Source: DASSKK01 sp035690495 (GTDB lineage Bacteria > Actinomycetota > Actinomycetes > Propionibacteriales > Nocardioidaceae). Taken from it: 64,000 nucleotides of DNA. Numbering within the stretch: the first letter of the stretch is position 1; each line of letters starts with the position of its first letter. Below, in pieces: positions 57,675 through 64,000 of the stretch. A program made the position numbers and the translations under genes. Location of the stretch: positions 32,740-96,739 of the forward strand of contig DASSKK010000010.1 in NCBI GenBank assembly GCA_035690495.1. The letters run 5' to 3'. The notes under the pieces are model-generated. The model ran no database searches and was not told where the DNA came from. It worked only from the letters and a program-made list of their open reading frames with translations.

Positions 57675-59060
57675 ATGGGTGTGCACGTAGGGACTGGCCG
57701 CGTCGCGGCGGCGCTGTCGGTTGCCGTCGTGGTCGCGCTGTTGCCGACCGGAAGCATCGCCGCGACGAGCCCCGGGGACACACCGACCGCTCCGGCCGCA
57801 TCGGCTCCCGCAGGCGCCGCGCGTCCACAACAGAGCCCTGACCCCCGGCTGACCCCGCACCGGGAGAGCCGCTTCGCCCCCGCCGAGCCGCCGCAGCGGA
57901 TCGCCCCGCGCACCCTGATCGAGTCCCGGCTGAGTCGGCACGATGGGAAGGTGCGCGTCTCCAGCGCCAAGGGGACGCACGTCTGGACCGCCAGCGCGCT
58001 CGCCGAGCACGACGTACCGGCCGCGGCGCTGCACGCCTACAAGAACGCCTCCGCCACGATGGCCCGGCAGGACCCGGGCTGCCAGATCCCGTGGACGCTG
58101 CTGGCCGGCATCGGCCGGGTCGAGTCCAACCACGGCCGGTACGGCGGATCCGTGCTCGCCGCGGACGGCGTGCCCCACCCCGGCATCTTCGGGGTGCCGC
58201 TGAACGGCCGCGGCGCCGTGGCGGCGATCCCCGACACAGACAACGGCCGGCTCGACCACGACAAGGTGTGGGACCGCGCCGTCGGCCCGATGCAGTTCAT
58301 TCCCTCCACGTGGTTGCACTCCGGCCGCGACGGCGACGGCGACGGGGTGGACAACCCGCAGGACATCAACGACGCGGCACTGGCGGCGGCGGCCTACCTC
58401 TGCTCGGGCTCTGGGAGCATCCTGCCCGAGTCCGCGATGAAGGCCGCGATCTTCCGCTACAACCCGTCGGACTACTACGTCGCGCTGGTGATGGCCTTCG
58501 AGCGTGGCTACCGCACCGGTGTCTTCGTGATCCCGTCGCCGCCGGCCCCGACCGCCCACCACAAGCACCATCACAAGGCGCACCACAAGGCCCGCCACCA
58601 CCGGCACCACGCCGTGCGGCACGAGCAGCCCGCCGTGCACCATCACACCCGGCGCCATCGGCACCACACCAGCCCGAGCCCTGCCCCGACGCAGTCCTCG
58701 AGCCCGAAGCCGACGGTGAAGACGAGCAGTACGCCGAGCCCTTCGCCGAAGCCCAGCCCGTCGCCGAGTCCCTCCACGCCGACGCTGGTGAGCATGACCG
58801 GGTCCCTCGCGACCTGCGCGCAGGGCTGGTGCCTGGACGGGGCGCCGCTCGACCTCGGTCCCGACAGCCAGCTGGTGGCGGCGGCAGCGGAGGACTACGA
58901 CGCCGACGGCACGGTCGAGACCGTCATCGCGGAGCTCACCGGGCTGGCAGGACAGAGCGTGACGGTGTCGGTCGCCAAGGACACCGCGCCCGAGAAGGTC
59001 TACCTGATCGGCGGGCTCGGCTACCGCAACGCGGACGGGTCGTTCGCCCAGCCGCACTGA
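57675..59060 (+). CDS. secreted lytic murein transglycosylase with His-rich linker
   Basis: A 461-residue protein. Signal peptide (VAAALSVAVVVALLPTGSIAA), a Pro/Ala spacer, then an SLT/MltB-type catalytic domain at about 100-285: WTLLAGIGRVESNHGRYG with the catalytic Glu, AVGPMQFIPSTW, and AAYLCSGSG. Next is a linker of about 35 residues very rich in His (alternating HHK, HHH, RHR) and then Ser-Pro-Thr repeats, ending with a 90-residue beta domain containing paired Cys (LATCAQGWCLDG). It cleaves peptidoglycan strands to form anhydromuropeptides and acts outside the cell. The His tract could bind Ni or Zn. The ATG was chosen because it starts the signal peptide. Confidence 0.88.
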   Translation: MGVHVGTGRVAAALSVAVVVALLPTGSIAATSPGDTPTAPAASAPAGAARPQQSPDPRLTPHRESRFAPAEPPQRIAPRTLIESRLSRHDGKVRVSSAKGTHVWTASALAEHDVPAAALHAYKNASATMARQDPGCQIPWTLLAGIGRVESNHGRYGGSVLAADGVPHPGIFGVPLNGRGAVAAIPDTDNGRLDHDKVWDRAVGPMQFIPSTWLHSGRDGDGDGVDNPQDINDAALAAAAYLCSGSGSILPESAMKAAIFRYNPSDYYVALVMAFERGYRTGVFVIPSPPAPTAHHKHHHKAHHKARHHRHHAVRHEQPAVHHHTRRHRHHTSPSPAPTQSSSPKPTVKTSSTPSPSPKPSPSPSPSTPTLVSMTGSLATCAQGWCLDGAPLDLGPDSQLVAAAAEDYDADGTVETVIAELTGLAGQSVTVSVAKDTAPEKVYLIGGLGYRNADGSFAQPH

Positions 59061-59144
59061 CCATGCTCTGACGTCATCCGCGCCGGTCGCTATGGCGACC
59101 CCACGCTATGACGTCTGGGGTGGGGATCAGCCTCGCCGACTCGC

Positions 59145-59714
59145 TCACCGACGTGCGCGCTCGGCCTCGGCTCGGATCTCCTCCAGGGACTGGGCGACGG
59201 TGCGTTCCCATGCCCGTGCGACCACGTTGCCCCAGCGTTCGCCGAGCCCCCACAGGTCGGTGCCGAGCTCGCCGGAGTAGGTCAACCGGGTACTGCCCGG
59301 GTGGGGACCCTCCTCGAGCACGAAGCGCTCCTGCACGTGCGGCACCGGGCCACGCACCAGCCGGAAGTCGACCCGGCCAGGTGCCTCGAAGCGGACCGTC
59401 TCGGTCGTCGTCGCTCGCAGCCGTCCGCGGATCGGGGTGTGGTGCGCGGCGAGCACCAGGTCGCTGCCGCGTGCGAGCACCTGCACCTTCTCCCGGAGCG
59501 CCCGCGGCGGCCGCTCGGCGTACGGCGCCGCGACGATCTCGAACACCCGCTCGCGGGCGGCGTCGATGTCGACCACCTGCGGTCCCAACGGGCGCACCCG
59601 TCTGCCCAGTCCGACGTCGATCGGGACCGCGCCGGTGACCAGTCCGAGGTAGAGGCCTCCGGCCCCGAGCCCGGCTGTCGCGGAGAGTCGGAGTGCCTTG
59701 CGGATCCGGTGCAT
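59145..59714 (-). CDS. SRPBCC-family lipid-binding protein with N-terminal membrane helix
   Basis: A 189-residue protein. The first 35 residues form a hydrophobic helix (LSATAGLGAGGLYLGLVTGAVPI); then comes a START/SRPBCC fold (VDIDAARERVFEIVAAPYAERPP, TTTETVRFEAPGRVDFRLVRGP, RLTYSGELGTDLWGLGERWGN). These proteins carry hydrophobic ligands in a beta-barrel pocket. The ligand is not known. Nearest neighbour on the same strand is the DUF2510 protein. Confidence 0.8.
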   Translation of the reverse strand: MHRIRKALRLSATAGLGAGGLYLGLVTGAVPIDVGLGRRVRPLGPQVVDIDAARERVFEIVAAPYAERPPRALREKVQVLARGSDLVLAAHHTPIRGRLRATTTETVRFEAPGRVDFRLVRGPVPHVQERFVLEEGPHPGSTRLTYSGELGTDLWGLGERWGNVVARAWERTVAQSLEEIRAEAERARR

Positions 59715-59754
59715 GCCACCCAGGGTAGGCGCGGCTGGACATGGCGGTGCGGGC

Positions 59755-60156
59755 TCAGCGTCCCAGCGACTGATAGACCACCACTCCCAGGATGATCCCG
59801 ACCACCAGCCCCAGCCCGGAGACCACCAGCGCGACGGTGGCCAGGCGCTCGCCCTTGGACCTGCCGATGCCGCCGAGGACCAGACCGGCGGGTCCGAACA
59901 GGATCGGGCAGAACACGAACGCGACGGCGCCGCAGACGATCCCGATGATCGACAGCGTGTTGGACGGGCTCTGCGCGTAGCCGCCGGCCGGGTAGGGCGC
60001 CGCCGGGTAGGCGGGGTTGGCGGGACCCGCGGCGGGCCAGCCGGCCTGTGCCTGCGGCGAGACGTGCTCGGTCCAGGCCGTGCCGTCCCAGTAGCGGAGC
60101 CGGCTCGCGTCCTGCGGGTCCGGGTGCCATCCCGCTGGCGGGTACTGCTCGGTCAC
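59755..60156 (-). CDS. DUF2510/DUF4190 membrane protein
   Basis: A 133-residue protein. It starts at GTG with a GGGGGGAG site and the DUF2510 box PPAGWHPDPQDASRLRYWDGTAWTEHV (short beta motif, landmark only), then a Pro/Ala/Gly-rich linker, then two spans (LSIIGIVCGAVAFVFCPILFGPAGLVLGG and LVVSGLGLVVGIILGVVVY, abbreviated) in the DUF4190 pattern. Function unknown; common in Actinobacteria. Longer upstream starts lack a ribosome binding site. Confidence 0.85.
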   Translation of the reverse strand: MTEQYPPAGWHPDPQDASRLRYWDGTAWTEHVSPQAQAGWPAAGPANPAYPAAPYPAGGYAQSPSNTLSIIGIVCGAVAFVFCPILFGPAGLVLGGIGRSKGERLATVALVVSGLGLVVGIILGVVVYQSLGR

Positions 60157-60375
60157 TGCTCCCCCCTTCGTGCGGCACCGCCCTGGTGCGGTCCGAAGTG
60201 GCCTGAGGCGCAGGCTCACGGTAGTCGGTCCTTGGGCGGCGGAGAGGGTGGTTGACCTTTCGGAGGAGGGGGCTAGTCAGAACGGACTATGCAGAGGTAA
60301 TTTCAGCTGACAACTCCTACCAACCGACGACGTCGCTGGTTGAGCTAGGAAATTTCCTCACAAAAGGAGAAAGGC

Positions 60376-61785
60376 ATGCTCGTCAACCGCCTGCTCCGGC
60401 GTCGCCCCGCTGCGCTGGCAGCGGCCGCGACCTCGGCGCTCGCGTTGGCCGCGGGGCTCTCGATCAGCGCCCCCGCCGACGCTCAGCAGTCCACCGCCAC
60501 CACGAACTCCAGCGACATCGTCTACCACGTGCACCCGCTGACCCACCTGTTCACCAATGACGCAACCCCGGGCGCGTTCCCGTCCCCGCAAGAGTGCGTC
60601 AAGCAGTACGGCCTCGCCTGCTACACGCCCGACGAGATCCGCACGGCGTACGACATCCCCGACTCCTGGACCGGGGCTGGCCAGTCGATCGCGATCATCG
60701 ACGCCTACGGCAGCCCGACCGTGCAGAGCGACCTGGACACGTTCAGTGCCGCGATGGGAATCCCCAGCACTCATGTGAACGTCTACTGCCCGAGCGGCTG
60801 CCCGGACACGGGCACCGCGCACAAGGGCCAGCCACCCGGCTGGGCCGGTGAGACCAGCCTGGACGTGCAGTGGTCGCACGCGATCGCCCCGGATGCCACG
60901 ATCAACCTGGTCGTCGCGTCCAACAACTACGGCAACTCGCTGAACAACGCGGTCGAGTACGCCGTGGACCACGACCTCGGCGACGTGATGTCGATGTCCT
61001 ACGGCGCCGACGAGTCCGCGATCTCCGGAGGCGGCAACAACCTGCAGCTGCAGCAGTCCGAGCAGAACTTCGAGGCAGCGGTGAACGCGGGGATCTCGCT
61101 GTTCGCCTCCTCCGGCGACGGTGGAGCAACCGACGGCGGCAGCCAGGTTTCGGCCGGCTACCCTGCCTCCTCCCCGGAGGTCACGGCCGTGGGTGGCACC
61201 GACCTGTTCACGAACAAGAAGGGCGCCTACCAGTCGGAGTACACCTGGAACGACTCCGACCCGGCGACCTGCCCGTTCGGCTGCAGCCTGGGTGTCTTCG
61301 GGGCCACAGGCGGCGCGCCGAGCACGGTGTTCCCCGCCCCTGCCTACCAGCAGGGGGTGACCGGCAAGGACATGCGCACCACTTCCGACGTCTCCTACAA
61401 CGCCGGGGTCTACACCTCGGTGCTGGTCTACGTGGGCTTCTACGACGACCCGGCCGACAACGGCTTCTACTTCTACGGCGGGACCAGCTCCGGGTCGCCG
61501 CAGTGGGCCGCGATCGGCGCGCTGCTCGACCAGCAGGCCGGCCACCGGATGGGCGCGTTGAACCCGAAGTTGTACGGTCTCGCGGGCAGCGACGCGTTCC
61601 ACGACATCACGGTGGGCAACGACCAGCTGCCCTACCCGGACGCCCCGGGCTTCGACGCCGGGGCCGGTTACGACCTGCCGACCGGGCTGGGCAGTCCGGA
61701 CGTGGCGAATCTGGTCGGTGCCGTGATCGGCGGGGGATCGACCTCCGGCGGGAGCGGTCACGGCAACAACGGCCACGGCCACTGA
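60376..61785 (+). CDS. secreted sedolisin-family (S53) peptidase lacking the usual prodomain
   Basis: A 469-residue protein with a strong AAAAGGAGAAAGGC site and a signal peptide (LAAAATSALALAAGLSI). The S53 catalytic set is visible: Glu159 and Asp163 in AGETSLDVQWSHA, Asp248 (oxyanion) in FASSGDGG, and Ser371 in GGTSSGSPQ, with a DITVGND / YDLPTGLGSPD calcium-site end. Sedolisins are acid-acting serine-carboxyl endopeptidases, normally made with a propeptide of about 170 residues; only about 70 residues lie between signal and core here. The C-terminus ends in a Gly/Ser/His tail. It is followed by a 92-nt structured repeat. Confidence 0.88.
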   Translation: MLVNRLLRRRPAALAAAATSALALAAGLSISAPADAQQSTATTNSSDIVYHVHPLTHLFTNDATPGAFPSPQECVKQYGLACYTPDEIRTAYDIPDSWTGAGQSIAIIDAYGSPTVQSDLDTFSAAMGIPSTHVNVYCPSGCPDTGTAHKGQPPGWAGETSLDVQWSHAIAPDATINLVVASNNYGNSLNNAVEYAVDHDLGDVMSMSYGADESAISGGGNNLQLQQSEQNFEAAVNAGISLFASSGDGGATDGGSQVSAGYPASSPEVTAVGGTDLFTNKKGAYQSEYTWNDSDPATCPFGCSLGVFGATGGAPSTVFPAPAYQQGVTGKDMRTTSDVSYNAGVYTSVLVYVGFYDDPADNGFYFYGGTSSGSPQWAAIGALLDQQAGHRMGALNPKLYGLAGSDAFHDITVGNDQLPYPDAPGFDAGAGYDLPTGLGSPDVANLVGAVIGGGSTSGGSGHGNNGHGH

Positions 61786-61811
61786 CGCCGATCCGGGTCG
61801 ATGACGCCCTG

Positions 61812-61903
61812 GCTGATTACCAGGGGGCCCAGGCGAACTGCCGCTCCCCATGGGGAACACCCCGTGGGGAGCGGCAGTTTCCCATGGTGCCCTGGTAATC
61901 AGC
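61812..61903. repeat. 92-nt structured dispersed element, copy B
   Basis: Outer stem GCTGATTACCAGGG / CCCTGGTAATCAGC (61812-61825 and 61890-61903) and inner stem CTGCCGCTCCCC / GGGGAGCGGCAG (61838-61849 and 61866-61877) are both perfect, with a further GGGG/CCCC pair in the loop. It lies between convergent genes and is homologous to 39399-39490. Confidence 0.88.
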
Positions 61904-61921
61904 CGGCGCGGCGCGACCGGG

Positions 61922-62353
61922 CTACGAGCGGGACTCGGGGGCGCGCTGCTCGGGGATGCCCAGCCGTTCACGACGGGCCCGCTCGGCGTGCGCGAAGATC
62001 TCCTCCAGCGCCGAGGCTGGTGGATCCGCAGGAGCCTTCGAGGCGCCGTCCACGGAGGGCTCGGAGGAACGGTGCCGTCCCACGAACGGCCCGGACAGAG
62101 ACTCCAGCGGCGGCGCCGATGCCGCGAGCGCGGTGTCGGTGCAGACCGTGATCGTCACCCGGGGCCACCACCGGCCATGGTCGTGCCGGGCGAGCACCGC
62201 GAGCTCCCCGAACTTCTCCCGCGCGTAACCGAGTGCGTCCTCGAAGGACCCGGCGCTGACCCGCCAGGTCGGTCCGTGTCCGGAGAGCTCGATCCTGTTC
62301 GGGATCGCCTCCAACGCCTCCAGAATGCCCTGCCCGAGCGGCATGAGTCTCAC
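61922..62353 (-). CDS. DUF6318-like small protein, unrecognised
   Basis: A 143-residue protein (start VRLMPLGQGILEALEAIPN, GTG after a GGGAG site; the ATG three codons later is also possible). The middle strand set WRVSAGSFEDALGYAREKFG, then VTITVCTDTALA suggests a compact alpha/beta fold, while the last 60 residues are Pro/Ala-rich and end in a basic helix ALEEIFAHAERARRERLG. No function can be named. Sits between the 92-nt element and the permease gene. Confidence 0.5.
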   Translation of the reverse strand: MRLMPLGQGILEALEAIPNRIELSGHGPTWRVSAGSFEDALGYAREKFGELAVLARHDHGRWWPRVTITVCTDTALAASAPPLESLSGPFVGRHRSSEPSVDGASKAPADPPASALEEIFAHAERARRERLGIPEQRAPESRS

Positions 62354-62437
62354 CTGCTCTCTCCCTGGCCACACCTTAGAACACGCCGTCCCGACGCGCC
62401 CTAGCGTCAGTGCCGGATCCGGGTGCAGAATGCGCTC

Positions 62438-63883
62438 GTGGTCATGACACCGGACGAACGCGAGCACGAGCTCAACCCCATCGCCGCCGAGCACTACGGC
62501 TCAAAGACAGCGGCCGTCGAGCCGGGCGGGGTCGAGATCATCCCCGACAGCGAGCGGCACGGCCGGCCCGGCCAGCTGCTGTGGACCTGGAGCTCGCCGA
62601 ACCTGGAGTTCGCGACGATCGGGGTGGGCATCCTCGGCCCGCTGTTCTTCGGGCTGACGTTCGCCCAGTCGGTGGCCGCGATCGTGGTCGGCACCGCTCT
62701 CGGGTCGCTGACCCACGGCATCCTGTCCACCTGGGGACCGCCGAGCGGGTTGTGCCAGATGGTGCTGTCCCGGGTCGGCTTCGGCTATCGCGGCAATATC
62801 CTCCCGGCCGGCATCAACGCGGTGATCGCCGGCATCGGCTGGTTCGCGGTCAACTCGATCAGTGGTGCGCTCGCGCTGCACGTACTCATCCCCGCGCTGC
62901 CGCACTGGGTGTGCCTGGTGATCATCGTCATCGCCCAGATCGGCATCGCGTTCTACGGCCACAACCTGGTGCAGGCCTTCGAGAGGTACGCCGGCCCGAT
63001 CCTCGCGGTGATCTTCGTCATCGGGGCGATCGTGATCTTCACGAAGTTCGACCCCGGCGCAGCCCGGATCGACCCCGGCTTCCCGCTGCCGACTTCGGGT
63101 GGCTTCCTGATCGAGGCCGCGGCGGCGTTCGGCTACGCCTGCGGCTGGAACCCCTATGCCTCGGACTACACGCGCTACCTGCCCAAGAGCTCTCCCCGAC
63201 CCTCGGTCGGCTGGTCGGCGGCGCTGGGAGTGTTCGTCTCCTGCATCGTCCTCGAGAGCGCCGGCGCGGCGATGGTCTCCGCGGCCGGCAAGAGCGCGGA
63301 CGTGCTTCCCGGCGTCTACACCGGCCTGATGCCCACCTGGCTGGGGGACCTGACGCTGCTGTCCATCGCGGTCGGCGCGGTCTGCGCGAACGTGCTCAAC
63401 ATCTACTCCGGCGCGATGTCGTGTCTGGCGCTCGGCATCCGGCTGCCGGTGCGGCGGGCGCGCGCGATCGTGGCATGCGTCTTCGGGGTGCTGGGCTTCA
63501 TCCTCGCGCTCTACGCGATCGAGAACCCGGGCGTCAACTACGAGAACTTCCTGCTGATCATCGCCTACTGGATCGGCCCGTGGCTCGGTGTCGTGATCGC
63601 GGACCGGTGGCAGCGCCGCGGCCAGGACGTCACTCGCCTGGCGCTCAACGACCACTTCAAGAACCCGCGCGGCATGGTCGCCATGGGCCTCGGCATGATC
63701 ATCTCGATCTGGGGCTTCTCCAACCAGACCAAGTACGTCGGGTACGTCGTCAAGCACCACCCGGCGCTCGGCGACATCACCTTCCTGGTCGGGTTCGTGG
63801 TGGCGGCCGGGATCTACCTGGGACTGACCACCCTGATGCCGGAGCGCAACCACCACGCGCCGACGGTCCCGGACGCCGCGTGA
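62438..63883 (+). CDS. NCS1-family purine/cytosine permease
   Basis: A 481-residue transporter with about twelve spans. The cytoplasmic start and LWTWSSPNLEFATIGVGILGPLFFG-type first span (landmark), LSRVGFGYRGNILPAGIN, YACGWNPYASDYTRYLP and NIYSGAMSCLALGI are standard NCS1 motifs. It takes up nucleobases such as cytosine with H+ or Na+. GTG at 62438 follows a CAGAAT box by 6 nt. The next gene, overlapping by 4 bp, is a cytosine-deaminase-like protein, so uptake and deamination are coupled. Confidence 0.9.
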   Translation: MVMTPDEREHELNPIAAEHYGSKTAAVEPGGVEIIPDSERHGRPGQLLWTWSSPNLEFATIGVGILGPLFFGLTFAQSVAAIVVGTALGSLTHGILSTWGPPSGLCQMVLSRVGFGYRGNILPAGINAVIAGIGWFAVNSISGALALHVLIPALPHWVCLVIIVIAQIGIAFYGHNLVQAFERYAGPILAVIFVIGAIVIFTKFDPGAARIDPGFPLPTSGGFLIEAAAAFGYACGWNPYASDYTRYLPKSSPRPSVGWSAALGVFVSCIVLESAGAAMVSAAGKSADVLPGVYTGLMPTWLGDLTLLSIAVGAVCANVLNIYSGAMSCLALGIRLPVRRARAIVACVFGVLGFILALYAIENPGVNYENFLLIIAYWIGPWLGVVIADRWQRRGQDVTRLALNDHFKNPRGMVAMGLGMIISIWGFSNQTKYVGYVVKHHPALGDITFLVGFVVAAGIYLGLTTLMPERNHHAPTVPDAA

Positions 63884-64000
63884 CCACCGACCAGGAGATG
63901 CTCGCGGTCGCCGTCGAGGAGGCGCGGCTCGGGCTGGCCGAGGGCGGCGTACCCGTCGGGGGCGCGCTGTTCGGCGCCGACGGCACGCTGCTGGGCCGCG
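63880..64000 (+). CDS. cytosine deaminase-like nucleoside deaminase (3' end outside window)
   Basis: Only the first 40 codons are present. VTTDQEMLAVAVEEARLG, then EGGVPVGGALFGADGTLLGR, matches the N-terminus of yeast-type cytosine deaminases (EEGGVPIGG and VLGRG are the family landmarks), before the zinc-binding HAE and PCxxC motifs, which lie beyond the window. It would turn cytosine into uracil. GTG overlaps the permease stop (GTGA). Confidence 0.75.
   Translation, partial: MTTDQEMLAVAVEEARLGLAEGGVPVGGALFGADGTLLGR

Overview
The window is high-GC DNA with actinobacterial gene content: MurT/GatD lipid II amidation, bacterial XPB helicase, IdeR/DtxR, a SigE-type ECF sigma factor, and families DUF3027, DUF2530 and DUF2277. 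Many GTG/ATG starts lie 6-8 nt after a TANNNT box, the pattern of leaderless transcription. The gene set and repeat style suggest the Nocardioidaceae (Nocardioides-like); that placement is inference. No rRNA, tRNA, CRISPR array, IS element or prophage was seen.

Layout. 1-2.1 kb: end of a secreted alpha/beta-hydrolase, then an ECF sigma factor and its membrane partner. 2.1-2.8 kb: VapBC toxin-antitoxin pair with an operator over its start. 3-9.9 kb: pentapeptide/DinB protein, XPB helicase, CGNR zinc-finger regulator, EAL-HDOD protein and a helicase-associated protein. 10-14.6 kb: lipoprotein, secreted BNR/CARDB protein and the gatD-murT operon. 14.9-24.7 kb: ABC-2 transporter, GGCT-fold protein, acyl-CoA synthetase, DUF885 peptidase, subtilase and larE. 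24.7-34.2 kb: cold-shock protein, two MFS transporters, DUF3027, DUF2530, an epimerase, a MarR-MFS efflux operon and a methyltransferase operon led by a 31-residue membrane peptide. 34.3-39.4 kb: serC, GNAT, a collapsed padR/snoaL pair, citrate synthase and pdxH. 39.5-44 kb: TetR plus a heterodimeric ABC exporter. 44-49 kb: methyltransferase, cyclase-like protein, a divergent micropeptide/structured-RNA locus, MFS and EamA transporters. 48.8-53.8 kb: iron transporter efeU under two IdeR-like boxes, DinB, a hotdog protein, ideR and a second ABC-2 transporter. 53.9-64 kb: sirtuin, Pcm, DUF2277, a reductase, lytic transglycosylase, sedolisin and a cytosine permease/deaminase pair cut by the window edge.

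The part least explained by known genes is the minus strand of 46.0-46.54 kb. A promoter there is followed by a near-complete anti-Shine-Dalgarno complement, a 12-codon ORF that includes a TTA codon, a long nested hairpin containing a mimic of the 16S rRNA 3' end, and a 25-residue single-span membrane ORF with a good ribosome binding site. No conventional gene lies on that strand.

The window also carries several dispersed intergenic repeat families. One is a 92-nt cruciform element (two copies, with compensatory base changes). One is a roughly 105-nt hairpin element (two inverted copies, each between convergent genes). One is a family of 22-bp tandem units at three loci, which supplies the stop codon of two unrelated genes at the same unit position. 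The last is a short TTCGACA-[AG]GCTCAACC motif that sits inside two coding regions.
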